Below, one piece after another: positions 1-9,643 of a DNA stretch of 64,000 nt; position 1 is the first letter of the stretch, and the number at the start of each line of letters is the position of its first letter. The notes below the pieces were generated by a model. The model worked only from the letters and a program-made list of their open reading frames with translations, was not told the DNA's origin and did not search any database. The stretch covers positions 46,592 through 110,591 of the forward strand of contig CAYRMD010000003.1 in NCBI GenBank assembly GCA_964425225.1. Reading direction: 5' to 3'. Position numbers and translations under genes: made by a program. This stretch comes from BPJU01 sp964425225. Lineage in GTDB: Bacteria; Planctomycetota; Planctomycetia; Pirellulales; Pirellulaceae.

Positions 1-160
1 GGTTGGCGGTCCGAAAAACATAGCCTTTTCAACGAACCTTTTATAAAGTGATGTGGTTTAAACGAAAAGACAGACCCGTTGCCAGACGCCTTCCAGGGCC
101 AAGATTGAAAAAACGGTTAGCTAAGCTAATCATAAAAGGGAATAGAACGGGGGTCCAGCC

Positions 161-1321
161 GTGGCTATCGGCGGAAAGGCTCAACAGATGACGGCTCGCA
201 TCAGGGATAAGCTTTGGGCGAACGCATGGGGGTGGCCCGGTTTATTTCGACTGTTCTTGGTGTGGGGCCTGTTGGTAGGATTCCTTGGAAGTGCCCTACC
301 GTTTGTCGCGTTGGCTCAGCAATCGTCAGAAACTCCAGCGGGTATTTCGCAACCGCTCCCGGTTACGGCTTCGCTGAGTGCTTTGCCGCCGAGCCTGGTA
401 GAGGTATACGAGAATCGCCGCCCGCCTGAACCATCGGATATCGTGCTGATGGATGAATATCAGCGGGAATTGGTGGAACGATTAAGGCCGTGTGTAGTAG
501 CGCTTCAAATCGGGCAAGCCCAAGGCAGCGGTGTGATCGTTTCATCCGATGGCCTGATTCTCACCGCAGCGCATGTCATCCAACGTCCTGGCTTACCTGT
601 TCGAGTGACGTTTTTTGATGGGGAGCAAGCCGAAGGCGTGACACTCGGCATGGACCGAGGTTCCGACGCGGGTATGGCACGGATTAAGCGGCGTATTTCA
701 AGTAATCCCGATTCGCAAGCGTCCACCGCGTTTGCCTTCGCTCCTGTTGCGGATTCGAGCAGTCTGACCGTTGGCCAATGGGTTATAGCGCTGGGTCATC
801 CAGGCGGTTATCAGGCAAAGCGGAAGCCGGTGGTACGCATTGGCCGGGTCCTCTCGGTCAACGACGAGACGATCGTGACCGACGGGCCGCTAGTGGGCGG
901 CGACAGCGGTGGACCTCTTTTTAATATGAAAGGTGAAGTAGTGGGCATCCATAGCCGGATCGGCAATTCACTCCAGGCAAATATGCACGTGGCAACTAAG
1001 AGCTTCCAAGTAGTATGGGACCGGTTGCTGGCAGGGAAGATTTGGGGTGAAGTCCCGCGCGGCGCGCCGTACATTGGTGTACGCGGAGATCCGGATTCAC
1101 AAGAAGCTCGCATTGCAGAAGTCGAACCTGGTCAGCCCGCAGACAAAGCGGGCATCAAAGTCGGGGATGTCGTTGTAGAGTTCGGCGGTCAAGAGATAAG
1201 GACTTTCAGTGATTTAGTTTCCCGGGTGGCAGAATCCACACCGGGAGAAGTCGTCAAGGTTGTTGTCAGGCGCGATGAGCAGTTGATAGAACTGGATTTA
1301 GTCATCGGGCGAAAGCGCTAG
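161..1321 (+). CDS. HtrA/DegP-like secreted serine protease with PDZ domain
   Basis: This is a trypsin-fold HtrA-type protease, probably acting in the cell envelope on misfolded proteins. An N-terminal hydrophobic segment (about residues 27-52) looks like a signal peptide or membrane anchor. The catalytic triad is complete: His138 in TAAHV, Asp169 in GSDAG and Ser249 in GGDSGGP. One PDZ domain follows at about residues 302-385. The start is a GTG; an ATG ten codons in (position 188) is a possible alternative. It is followed after about 120 bases by a degenerate paralogue on the same strand, so the two are probably co-transcribed. The family call is safe; the substrate is unknown. Confidence 0.88.
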   Translation: MAIGGKAQQMTARIRDKLWANAWGWPGLFRLFLVWGLLVGFLGSALPFVALAQQSSETPAGISQPLPVTASLSALPPSLVEVYENRRPPEPSDIVLMDEYQRELVERLRPCVVALQIGQAQGSGVIVSSDGLILTAAHVIQRPGLPVRVTFFDGEQAEGVTLGMDRGSDAGMARIKRRISSNPDSQASTAFAFAPVADSSSLTVGQWVIALGHPGGYQAKRKPVVRIGRVLSVNDETIVTDGPLVGGDSGGPLFNMKGEVVGIHSRIGNSLQANMHVATKSFQVVWDRLLAGKIWGEVPRGAPYIGVRGDPDSQEARIAEVEPGQPADKAGIKVGDVVVEFGGQEIRTFSDLVSRVAESTPGEVVKVVVRRDEQLIELDLVIGRKR

Positions 1322-1441
1322 CCATGGGTGCCGTGCTCCATGCCGAGCCGGGTTCGCCTAGCCCCCGATGAGCTTTCAAGATCCGATGGCGGGATCGGCC
1401 GCACGTCGGTCTGGAATCTGGGCTGCAACGAGGAGGAAAAC

Positions 1442-2872
1442 ATGGCGTTTCGCAAGCAGGGGGAAGCTCCTGGCCGTCCTGTTTGGGTCGCACTTCTTGT
1501 GGTAAGCGCATGTATCGGTTTCCAGGAGAGCCGAGCGACCGAACGGGTTGATAGCTGGGTGATCCAGCAGGATTCAAGCGGCGACAATGCCCAAGAGCAG
1601 CAGGAGGGCAGTCCACGAAATTCGGAACCCGAAGGGTGGCGGCGTTTTTGGCGCGGTTTTGGGCGTGAGAATGTCAACGGTCGCGCACATCGCTCGGTGC
1701 GTGAAGCTTTCAAGCAAATTGCCGGTCGTGGTGTGGCGAGCACCGTGAAAATCTATTGCGGGCGAGTCCAGGTTGCTCAGGGTACCGTGGTGGATGCCAA
1801 CGGGTTGATCCTAACCAAAGCAAGTGAATTGAAAGAGAATCCTGAATGTCGGTTTGCGGATGGTCGGGCACTACCCGCGGAGCTTGTGACGATTCGCGAC
1901 GACTTGGACTTAGCTCTCTTACATGTCAATGCTTCCGATCTGGTGCCTATTAGCTGGCGGGTCGGCGAGCCCCCTGCGGCCGGTAGTTGGCTGATCTCGG
2001 TCGATACCTCGGAGTTACCTCTGGCGATTGGCGTGGTAAGTAACGAGCCTCGAACCGTTCAGATGCCACGTGCCATATTGGGCGTCATGCTAGCCGACTC
2101 GGAAAACGGCGCCCGAATTGCGAATGTCATGGAGGGAAGTCCGGCCGAACGGGCCGGTTTGAAGCCCGACGACGTGGTGACCGAATTGAATAACCAGCCC
2201 ATTGCGAATCGCGACGCATTGATCAAAGCCATACGAGCGATGCGGCCAGGGGACGAGGTGAAACTGGTGATCGTCCGCGACGGGCAAAAACAGACCGTAA
2301 CCGCTCGACTGGTGGAAGAGGATCGCGTTGGGCCGTCGCGAGAGAGGTTTCAGAATACTTTGGGTGGTCCCCTTAGCCAGAGACGGTGGGGTTTCAGTGA
2401 GGTCGTAGAGCATGATTCGGCGTTGCGACCCAGTGACTGTGGAGGCCCGATATTGGATGTCGAGGGGAAAGCGGTGGGAATCAATATCGCTCGAGCGGGC
2501 CGTGTAGTAAGTTATGCACTCCCGTACCGAGCGTTAGCACCTTTTCTGGAAGAAATCCGGTCGGGCAAATATGGCCCGGTCGCCGAGGCCGACGAAAAAC
2601 AATTGGCCATTCGTCTGCACCAATTGCGGAAAACATCCGAAGACTTGGCGCGTCGGGTTGAGGAACTCGTATCGAAAATCGACGCGAAAAAGCAAGCTGC
2701 CGCTGAGCAGGATCCCGAACGGGCCCAAGCCGAGATTTCCGAGTTAGAACGGGCTTTAGCCGAGGTCCGCTCGAAACTCCAACAGACTCTGGAAGAATTG
2801 CGCCGTTACGAGAAATTCGACCAAGTGTCGATGGAAAAATCGAGCGGCGACTCGCCCCAGTCGAATCGGTGA
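1442..2872 (+). CDS. HtrA-like pseudoprotease with PDZ inserted inside the protease fold
   Basis: The ATG at 1442 is chosen because a perfect AGGAGG lies five bases upstream; the reading frame is open further upstream but without such support. The 476-residue product has a signal peptide (about 13-32) and HtrA-like sequence, but the triad is broken: the His position reads TKASEL (Ser128) and the Ser position reads SDCGGP (Cys333); the Asp region DDLDLALL (Asp156) remains. A PDZ domain (about 208-291) sits between the two halves of the protease fold instead of after it. A coiled coil (about 383-458) ends the protein. It lies directly behind the intact HtrA-like gene, so it may act as a regulator, scaffold or decoy for it. 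Proteolytic activity is unlikely, although a Cys nucleophile cannot be fully excluded. Confidence 0.8.
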   Translation: MAFRKQGEAPGRPVWVALLVVSACIGFQESRATERVDSWVIQQDSSGDNAQEQQEGSPRNSEPEGWRRFWRGFGRENVNGRAHRSVREAFKQIAGRGVASTVKIYCGRVQVAQGTVVDANGLILTKASELKENPECRFADGRALPAELVTIRDDLDLALLHVNASDLVPISWRVGEPPAAGSWLISVDTSELPLAIGVVSNEPRTVQMPRAILGVMLADSENGARIANVMEGSPAERAGLKPDDVVTELNNQPIANRDALIKAIRAMRPGDEVKLVIVRDGQKQTVTARLVEEDRVGPSRERFQNTLGGPLSQRRWGFSEVVEHDSALRPSDCGGPILDVEGKAVGINIARAGRVVSYALPYRALAPFLEEIRSGKYGPVAEADEKQLAIRLHQLRKTSEDLARRVEELVSKIDAKKQAAAEQDPERAQAEISELERALAEVRSKLQQTLEELRRYEKFDQVSMEKSSGDSPQSNR

Positions 2873-2879
2873 GCGATGC

Positions 2880-3983
2880 TTACGATTTCGCAGTCAGTCG
2901 CTCTAAGAATGCACGCGTGGCTTCGGCTGGGTCGGCCGCGTGCCAGATGGCATGAGACACCGCGACGCGGGTAGCACCGGTCGCCAAGACCTCCGAGAGG
3001 TTTTCCAGCGTAATGCCTCCAATGGCAAAGGCTGGGACGCGCGCACATGTGGCAACTTCTCGTAAATAGGCCAATCCGGCCAATTGTTGGAATTCCTTTG
3101 TTTTCGAAGCAAATGCGGGCCCGCAACCCACATAATCGGCACCTTCGCGCTGCGCTTCCTCCAATTCGGTTATGTTGTGCGTCGAGCACCCAACCAGGAA
3201 CCGATGACCAACAATTTTGCGCACGTCCGGTAGGGGCAGCTCACTTTGACCAACATGGACTCCATCCGCATTGACGGCTAAAGCTAAATCGACCCGGTCG
3301 TTGATAATAAGCAGGGCCCGCGCTTCATCGCAAAATGCTCGAAGAGTGCGGCCACGACGCACCAGTTCCCGATCCTCGAGCTGCTTATCGCGAAGTTGCA
3401 CCATTGGAGCCCCAGCTTGAAGAATGGCTCGACTACGCGCTGCAAAATCCGAGAGACTCTGCCCGCCGTCGATCAAGACATAAAGTCGAGCTTGTTCCAG
3501 TTTCCGGCGCTGCTCGAAGCCGAGACGTTTCGCACCCGTTTCAAGCTCGTAACATTGGTAGCGGTAGGCTTTGACCTGTTGTGCCAGTTGTTCGTCGAGC
3601 AGTTTCGTAAACTCCTCCAGCGACCGCAGGGCTTCTTGGACGCGCTTCCAGTTAGCTGACCGGACATCCTCTAAACAACTGCGTTTTTTTTCCTCGAGGC
3701 TGGTCCAGTCGCGTCCTACGTCCTCAATAGAGTCTCGCGATTCGAGTAAACCCACCCCAAGCGGCTTATAGAGATGATGCAATTGGTGTCGCAGATTCTT
3801 CAGCATTTCACCTTCTTGCCGATTGTTCTGGATGAACCGTGCATAATCTTCCAGAACACGCAGCGCCTCGGTTGCCCGATTCAAATTCGCATCCAACACT
3901 CGCAGGACCAACCGTTGGTCCGACGACCACGTTTCGGGGTTATCCGACTGTCCTGGATACGCAAACTGGGGGCGATCGCTCAT
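2880..3983 (-). CDS. thiE: Thiamine-phosphate synthase, ThiD2-ThiE two-domain form
   Basis: The C-terminal domain (about residues 165-360) is ThiE, which joins HMP pyrophosphate and thiazole phosphate to thiamine phosphate. It shows the substrate motifs VQLRDK (195-200), ADGVHVGQ (239-246) and a late glycine-rich phosphate loop (GCGPAF...TKE). The N-terminal part (about 26-150, with LDANLNRATEALRVLEDYAR) is the helical ThiD2-type extension known from cyanobacterial and planctomycete enzymes and linked to HMP-phosphate handling. At 367 residues it is far longer than the usual 210-residue ThiE. The gene ends eight bases from the convergent pseudoprotease gene. No thiamine riboswitch was recognised upstream. 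Confidence 0.9.
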   Translation of the reverse strand: MSDRPQFAYPGQSDNPETWSSDQRLVLRVLDANLNRATEALRVLEDYARFIQNNRQEGEMLKNLRHQLHHLYKPLGVGLLESRDSIEDVGRDWTSLEEKKRSCLEDVRSANWKRVQEALRSLEEFTKLLDEQLAQQVKAYRYQCYELETGAKRLGFEQRRKLEQARLYVLIDGGQSLSDFAARSRAILQAGAPMVQLRDKQLEDRELVRRGRTLRAFCDEARALLIINDRVDLALAVNADGVHVGQSELPLPDVRKIVGHRFLVGCSTHNITELEEAQREGADYVGCGPAFASKTKEFQQLAGLAYLREVATCARVPAFAIGGITLENLSEVLATGATRVAVSHAIWHAADPAEATRAFLERLTAKS

Positions 3984-4248
3984 GAAATAAGCTGTACCTC
4001 GTTGCTGAACAACTGGCGAAAGTTTGCCGACATGAAAGGGTTAACCGTCCTTGGGAAAACCACTTGGCACGTCGCTTTACCAACTCTACGCATTGTAACG
4101 CAGGCCGCGTCTGTAAATCTAAGGGGGATCATCACTTGGCTTGATGCAATGCAAGAGCAGGGGTAGAATTGTGCAGAGCCTTTACTGAGGGCCAAGCCGG
4201 TGCGAGGTAGCCCGGCAGTCGGAGCACGGATGTGGGAGTACCCGTGGG

Positions 4249-4860
4249 ATGAGACTCTGGCAAGCCTTGGTGTCGCTCTGGCCTGGGGGGCTATGGTTGG
4301 TCCAATACGGAGCGGCCAGCGGATTTTGGCTAGCCAGCGGATTTGCCGTGTTGCTCAACGGGGCGATTTACTGCCAATGGATCGCGCCAGACAACGCAGC
4401 AGGCCCAGTTCGTATACCCCTTTGGATAGCGTTGGGGGCGTATTGGGTTTGGGCCAAGCATTGGGAACGACGCCGGTGGGAGCAGGCAATTGTTCTTGCG
4501 GACGAGGGGGCGGATGATCTGTTGCGCAAAGCACAGCGAGCCTTTTTGAAACGGGATTGGTCTGAGGCTGAGCGGCTTTTGCGCTGTGTCTTGGCCATGA
4601 TGGCAGATGACATCGAGGCACGTCTTTTGCTGGCCAGCGTCTTGCGTCGAGCGGGTCGCCAAGCCGAGGCGTGGCGCCAGTTGCGTCGAGCAGAGCAAAC
4701 AGTGGGTAGCACGCGTTGGCAGTGGGAAATTCATCGGGAGTACCAACTGCTACGGACATTGGGCAGGAATAACGCGGTAGAGCCACCGGTCGGTTCGTCA
4801 ATCGCTCATCGCGCTGGCGAACGATCACCGGCTGGGAACGCGGCACGCCAAGCGGCCTAG
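4249..4860 (+). CDS. Membrane protein with cytoplasmic TPR-like tail
   Basis: The 203-residue protein begins with two or three hydrophobic segments (about residues 5-60), then has a soluble helical part (about 85-160) with TPR-like spacing (RAFLKRDWSEAERLLRCVL and ARLLLASVLRRAGRQAEAW). The last 30 residues are low complexity. It lies divergently from thiE and upstream of clpC. There is no strong ribosome binding site, so the start is uncertain. I recognise no specific family; TPR repeats suggest a protein-binding role. Confidence 0.6.
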   Translation: MRLWQALVSLWPGGLWLVQYGAASGFWLASGFAVLLNGAIYCQWIAPDNAAGPVRIPLWIALGAYWVWAKHWERRRWEQAIVLADEGADDLLRKAQRAFLKRDWSEAERLLRCVLAMMADDIEARLLLASVLRRAGRQAEAWRQLRRAEQTVGSTRWQWEIHREYQLLRTLGRNNAVEPPVGSSIAHRAGERSPAGNAARQAA

Positions 4861-4898
4861 TAAAGTGACCAGGACAACATCTGATGCGTGAGCGATAA

Positions 4899-4904
4899 TA
4901 TAAT
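4899..4904 (+). promoter_or_regulatory. Candidate -10 box upstream of clpC
   Basis: An exact TATAAT lies 117 bases before the clpC start in an AT-rich patch. No good -35 element is present at the usual distance, and no CIRCE-type inverted repeat is seen. It is a candidate only. Confidence 0.25.
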
Positions 4905-5020
4905 TTAAGAGTTTCGTCGAGGTCCGACCAGCGTGATCTGCGGTCAGCACCGAGTCGCTTCAGGGATGAAGGACAATCGTTTGTCGGACGGATATATGGC
5001 CTCGAAGGGAGGGCACTTCT

Positions 5021-7558
5021 ATGTATGAACGGTTTACGGATCGCGCCCGCAAGGTAATGCAACTTGCCAATCAGGAAGCGCAGCGGTTTAACCACGAGTA
5101 CATTGGCACGGAGCATATTTTGCTCGGGCTCGTAAAAGAGGGTAGTGGTGTTGCTGCCAATGTGTTGAAGAATCTGGATGTCGATCTGAGGCGTATCCGA
5201 TCCGAGGTTGAGAAGCTAGTGCAGAGCGGTCCTGAGATGGTCACTATGGGGAAATTGCCCCAGACGCCTCGCGCCAAGAAAGTTCTCGAATACGCCATGG
5301 AAGAGGCTCGCAATCTGAACCACAACTATGTCGGCACGGAGCACATCTTATTGGGGTTGTTGCGCGAGCAGGAAGGAGTCGCCGCCCAAGTGCTTATGAA
5401 CTTGGGTCTGAAGTTGGAAGAAGTGCGTGAAGAGGTGCTCAACTTGTTGGGCCATGGTGTGGAAGGCGATGAAGGAACGCGGGGCGGCCGGGACTTTGGC
5501 ATGGGCGAGTCGCAAGTGGCCAAAGCCAGCAAGTCGAAGACCCCCGCTTTGGATAGCTTCGGCCGTGACCTCACCGAATTGGCGCGTCAAGGTAAATTGG
5601 ACCCGGTTATTGGGCGTGAGCGCGAGATCGAACGCGCCATTCAGATTCTCTGCCGCCGCACCAAGAACAACCCCGTGCTGTTGGGTGAAGCCGGTGTAGG
5701 CAAGACCGCCATTGTCGAGGGTTTTGCGCAAAGAGTCGTCAGCGGCGATGTGCCGGAACTGTTGGCCGATAAGCGCATCGTGGTCTTGGACTTGGCCATG
5801 ATGGTGGCCGGGACCAAGTACCGAGGTCAGTTCGAAGAGCGCATCAAAGCTGTGATGAACGAAGTGCGACGAGCGCGGAATACCATTCTGTTTATCGACG
5901 AGCTGCACACGCTGGTTGGTGCCGGTGGTGCCGAGGGAGCGATCGATGCAGCCAACGTGCTCAAGCCCGCGCTGGCTCGTGGTGAAATCCAGTGCATCGG
6001 AGCGACAACGCTCGACGAATATCGAAAATACATCGAAAAGGATAGCGCCCTAGCGCGCCGCTTCCAGGAAATCATCGTCGAGCCGACTACGAAAGAAGAA
6101 ACGATCGCCATCCTCCGCGGGTTGCGCGAACGGTACGAGGAACACCATCGTGTTCAGATTACCGATGCGGCTATTCGGGCAGCCGTCGAATTGTCGGAGC
6201 GGTATGTTACGGCGCGTTGCTTGCCCGATAAGGCGATCGACGTGATCGACGAAGCAGGAGCGCGTGTGCGTTTGCGAGCCATGACGCGACCACCCGATCT
6301 AAAGGAGATCGATGAGCAGGTCGAGCGGCTCAACCGCGAAAAAGAAGAAGCAGTAGCCAATCAAGATTTTGAAAAGGCCGCCGCCCTACGCGATCAGGCC
6401 GACAGGCTCAAACGTAAGAAGGAAATGATCACGCGCGAGTGGCGAGAAAAATCGCGCTCCACAGATGGCGTGGTGGATGAAGAAGTGGTCGCCGAGGTCG
6501 TGTCGCGCATGACCGGCATCCCCTTGACACGTCTGTCTACGGAAGACAGCCTGCGGCTCATGAAAATGGAAGAAGAACTCCACAAACGTATCGTCAGCCA
6601 GGACCAGGCGGTGCACGCTGTGGCGAAGGCGGTACGCCGAAGCCGTAGCGGTTTGAAGGATCCACGCCGACCTACCGGTTGCTTCATCTTTGCTGGACCG
6701 ACCGGAGTCGGTAAAACGTTGCTCGCTAAGGCATTGGCCGAGTTCATGTTTGGAGATCCCGACGCGCTGGTGCATATCGATATGAGCGAATACATGGAAA
6801 AGCACAACGTCAGCCGTTTGATCGGGGCTCCGCCCGGATACGTCGGCTACGAAGAAGGCGGGCAACTCACCGAAAAGATCCGTCGCCGACCCTATTCAGT
6901 AGTCCTCTTGGATGAAATCGAAAAGGCCCATCCAGACGTGTTTAACATGCTACTGCAAGTGATGGAAGAAGGTCGGTTAACGGATAGTTTCGGCCGCCGG
7001 GTCGACTTCCGGAATACGATCCTGATCATGACTACCAATGCCGGAGCTGAGGCAATCAAGAACGAAGCTCAGTTCGGCTTCCATCGTCAGGATGCGGACT
7101 CGTCCTACGAAAACATGAAGCAGCGAGTCACCGAACACATCGAAAAAGTGTTCCGGCCTGAATTCCTCAATCGTCTGGATGACATTATTGTCTTCCGGCA
7201 TCTGACCAAAGAGGACCTCAAACAAGTAGTAGAAATGGAGTTGGCCAAGGTACGCGAGCGGCTGGCCGACCGTGGTTTGACTTTGGAACTGACCGACGAT
7301 GCAAAAGAGTTCCTCATCCGCAAAGGCTCGAACACCGACTATGGCGCGCGGCCCTTGCGGCGAGCCATTGAAAACTATGTGGAGGATCCATTGTCAGAAG
7401 AGCTGTTGCGAGGTGAATTCCAAGGTTGCAACACCATCGTGATCGAAGGCGTCAAGGATGACACAGACAAAGTAGTGCGGCTCCACTTCCGGGGTGCTAA
7501 CATCACTCGCAACGAAAACGCACAACCCGTGGCCGCCGCAGGTACGACCGGTACCTAG
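5021..7558 (+). CDS. clpC: ATP-dependent Clp protease ATP-binding subunit ClpC
   Basis: This is a full-length ClpC (845 residues), the AAA+ unfoldase that feeds ClpP. It has the double Clp N domain (about 1-145), a first AAA module with Walker A GEAGVGKT (222-229) and FIDELH, a UVR-type coiled middle region (about 433-468, QDFEKAAALRDQADRLK), and a second AAA module with GPTGVGKT (about 558-565) and LLDEIEKAH. The C-terminal D2 domain is present. The start is fixed by AGGGAGGG seven bases upstream and by the standard MYERFTDRARKV opening. A strong terminator follows, so it is probably transcribed alone. Confidence 0.97.
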   Translation: MYERFTDRARKVMQLANQEAQRFNHEYIGTEHILLGLVKEGSGVAANVLKNLDVDLRRIRSEVEKLVQSGPEMVTMGKLPQTPRAKKVLEYAMEEARNLNHNYVGTEHILLGLLREQEGVAAQVLMNLGLKLEEVREEVLNLLGHGVEGDEGTRGGRDFGMGESQVAKASKSKTPALDSFGRDLTELARQGKLDPVIGREREIERAIQILCRRTKNNPVLLGEAGVGKTAIVEGFAQRVVSGDVPELLADKRIVVLDLAMMVAGTKYRGQFEERIKAVMNEVRRARNTILFIDELHTLVGAGGAEGAIDAANVLKPALARGEIQCIGATTLDEYRKYIEKDSALARRFQEIIVEPTTKEETIAILRGLRERYEEHHRVQITDAAIRAAVELSERYVTARCLPDKAIDVIDEAGARVRLRAMTRPPDLKEIDEQVERLNREKEEAVANQDFEKAAALRDQADRLKRKKEMITREWREKSRSTDGVVDEEVVAEVVSRMTGIPLTRLSTEDSLRLMKMEEELHKRIVSQDQAVHAVAKAVRRSRSGLKDPRRPTGCFIFAGPTGVGKTLLAKALAEFMFGDPDALVHIDMSEYMEKHNVSRLIGAPPGYVGYEEGGQLTEKIRRRPYSVVLLDEIEKAHPDVFNMLLQVMEEGRLTDSFGRRVDFRNTILIMTTNAGAEAIKNEAQFGFHRQDADSSYENMKQRVTEHIEKVFRPEFLNRLDDIIVFRHLTKEDLKQVVEMELAKVRERLADRGLTLELTDDAKEFLIRKGSNTDYGARPLRRAIENYVEDPLSEELLRGEFQGCNTIVIEGVKDDTDKVVRLHFRGANITRNENAQPVAAAGTTGT

Positions 7559-7584
7559 GTTGCTTTTGCTCTGCTAGGGTACTG

Positions 7585-7615
7585 CGGCCTACCGCAAAAG
7601 CGGTAGGCCGTTTTT
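7585..7615 (+). terminator. Intrinsic terminator of clpC
   Basis: A perfect 11-base-pair stem (CGGCCTACCGC / GCGGTAGGCCG) with an AAAA loop is followed directly by TTTTT. It starts 26 bases after the clpC stop codon. Confidence 0.92.
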
Positions 7616-7645
7616 CTCCGGCTGCAAGCTCCACTGTTCCCACAC

Positions 7646-7674
7646 GGCGCCTTTACGCCTCTGCGTTATATCAT
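7646..7674 (-). repeat. R2 repeat (CGCAAAG family), short copy
   Basis: The stretch reads as CTTTACGCCTCTGCG followed by an AT-rich TATATCATT end, the same layout as other R2 arms in this window. It is the only recognisable element in the gap between the clpC terminator and mlaE. Confidence 0.5.
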
Positions 7675-7928
7675 TTTCCCTCCTCAAGCCAACCGAATGA
7701 CCGAAGTCGAGCTAAACGCAATCGACGACCCGTAGCCTGCCTTATCTTGCTTGGCCGTTAATCCTTGCCCGGTTTGCCCAAAACCTGGTTGGCAGTATCG
7801 CGGCAGGTGGATACCCTGAAGGCAGCCCCGCATCATCGTCGACGATTCACCTGGAGCCCGCCCCGTAGACTTATTTTCGAGGTCGGGTGGTGTGCGCGGG
7901 CGCATGATCAGCCGAGGAGGTGCAGGAC

Positions 7929-8795
7929 GTGGCTCGGGCACGCATCTGGCGACAGCGTTCAAAAACGGGACTTGCTCACGCGTTGGAGCAGTGGTTTGTT
8001 GGCTGGGGGGAATTTGTCCTGGACGCTGTGTCAGCGGTCGGCGATTTTACTCTGTTTTGTGCACAGACTTTTCAATGGTTGCTGCTAAAATGCCCGCGCC
8101 GTTCGGTAGTGCTGCCTAGCTTTTACCAAGTTGGCGTGCGAAGCTTGCCGGTAATCGCCCTCACCGGCACCTTTATCGGTATGGTATTAGCTGTCCAGAG
8201 CTATTTTCAGTTCCGGCAGCTCGGGCTAGAAACACGCCTCGGGGCGGTGATCAATATGTCGCTGGTACGCGAGTTAGGGCCGGTCTTGGCAGCCACGATG
8301 TTGGCCGGCAGGGTCGGAAGTGCCATGGCTGCAGAATTGGGCACCATGCGGGTTACTGAACAGATCGACGCCTTAGCGGCTATGGGGGCTAACCCGATTC
8401 AATACCTCGTAGTGCCTCGCTTTCTGGCCAGTGTCGTTCTCATCCCAGCTCTGACCGTTGTGGCTGATTTTATGGGGATCGTCGGAGGTTATTTTTATTG
8501 TGTTATTATCCTCAGGATCGATGCCCATCATTACTATACGAACAGCGCCCAGTTCGTGGGTGGATTTGACCTGTTTACCGGGATTTTTAAAAGCGTCTTT
8601 TTCGGCGGTACTATTTCGCTCATCAGTTGTTATCGCGGATTCCATTCAGCCGGGGGTGCCGAAGGGGTCGGACGTGCCGCCACAGCCGCATTCGTCTATT
8701 CATTTGTTTTGATTCTCGCTGAGGACCTCCTTTTTAATATCGTGTTGGATGCTATCTACCACGCCTTATGGCCACAAGGAGCAAAGTTGATTTGA
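7929..8795 (+). CDS. mlaE: MlaE-type ABC lipid transporter permease
   Basis: This is the membrane permease of an Mla/Ttg2-type phospholipid transport complex in the inner membrane. It has the MlaE core of about five membrane segments with the typical stretch around ELGPVLAATMLAGRVGSAMAAELGTMRVTEQIDAL, and a helical N-terminus. The GTG at 7929 is preferred because AGGAGG (7915-7920) lies eight bases before it; the GTG at 7920 would overlap that site. The mlaF reading frame begins at or just beyond its stop, and mlaD follows, so the three form an operon. Confidence 0.93.
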   Translation: MARARIWRQRSKTGLAHALEQWFVGWGEFVLDAVSAVGDFTLFCAQTFQWLLLKCPRRSVVLPSFYQVGVRSLPVIALTGTFIGMVLAVQSYFQFRQLGLETRLGAVINMSLVRELGPVLAATMLAGRVGSAMAAELGTMRVTEQIDALAAMGANPIQYLVVPRFLASVVLIPALTVVADFMGIVGGYFYCVIILRIDAHHYYTNSAQFVGGFDLFTGIFKSVFFGGTISLISCYRGFHSAGGAEGVGRAATAAFVYSFVLILAEDLLFNIVLDAIYHALWPQGAKLI

Positions 8796-8800
8796 GCCCT

Positions 8801-9643
8801 ATGAGTGAGGGTTCGAGCCCATCACCCTTGGTCGAGGTACGCGGTCTATCCGTTCGGTTCGGCCGCCATCAGGTACTGCGCAACATCGATCTAGCCATTT
8901 CGGCTGGCCAGTCGGTCGCTGTGGTCGGCGAAAGTGGATGTGGCAAGACCGTGTTTCTTAAGTGCTTAATTGGTTTGATCCGACCGACGGAAGGCGAAGT
9001 GTACTTCGAGGGACAGAATCTGTTTACCCTGTCGCCAGAGGCCTTGAACCAACTGCGCACTCGATATGGGTTCGTTTTCCAGCAGGCCGCACTGTTCGAT
9101 AGCCTTACTGTGGGCGAAAACGTTGCTTTCCCACTGCGCGAACATACCAATTATTCCTCACAACGCATTCGCCAAATCGTCGCCAGTCGTCTGGCGGATG
9201 TGGGATTACCCGAGTCGATCATGGATCGGTATCCGGCCGAACTGTCGGGTGGCATGCGGAAACGAGTGGGTTTGGCGCGGGCGTTGGTACTTGATCCGGA
9301 AATCGTCTTGTATGACGAACCGACCACTGGTTTGGACCCGATCATGAGCGACGTCATCAATGAGCTGATTCTGCAGACGCGCCTTCGGTACCGCGTAACA
9401 AGTGTGGTTGTAACGCACGATATGGGTTCCGTACGGAAAGTAGCCGACCGAGTGGTGATGTTCTATCCGGTGCATCGGCTAGCGGACAACGAGTCGCAAA
9501 TTGTTTTCGATGGTCCACCAAGTGCTCTGGAGGAGTCTACCGATCGCCGCGTCCGTCAGTTTGTACGCGGTGAAGCCGGCGAACGTCTTACGGAGCTGCG
9601 TGAATTGGGCAGTGGAGCGTGGCAATGGACGAGCGGGTCTTGA
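8801..9643 (+). CDS. mlaF: MlaF-type ABC transporter ATP-binding protein
   Basis: This ATPase should power the MlaE permease. It has Walker A GESGCGKT (43-50), signature LSGGMRKRVGLARAL, Walker B IVLYDEPTTGLDP and the switch His in VVVTHD. The start is uncertain: the ATG at 8801 lies five bases after the mlaE stop, whereas an upstream in-frame ATG at 8768 would overlap mlaE by 28 bases; neither has a good ribosome binding site. The end overlaps the start of mlaD. Confidence 0.94.
   Translation: MSEGSSPSPLVEVRGLSVRFGRHQVLRNIDLAISAGQSVAVVGESGCGKTVFLKCLIGLIRPTEGEVYFEGQNLFTLSPEALNQLRTRYGFVFQQAALFDSLTVGENVAFPLREHTNYSSQRIRQIVASRLADVGLPESIMDRYPAELSGGMRKRVGLARALVLDPEIVLYDEPTTGLDPIMSDVINELILQTRLRYRVTSVVVTHDMGSVRKVADRVVMFYPVHRLADNESQIVFDGPPSALEESTDRRVRQFVRGEAGERLTELRELGSGAWQWTSGS

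Noticed and set aside
811..1113. Minus-strand open frame inside the HtrA-like gene
   Set aside because: It is a shadow of the protease gene: no ribosome binding site, no family resemblance, and the plus frame has all catalytic motifs.
4355..5116. 253-codon minus-strand open frame opposite the TPR protein
   Set aside because: It overlaps two credible plus-strand genes, is rich in Arg and Pro and resembles nothing known.
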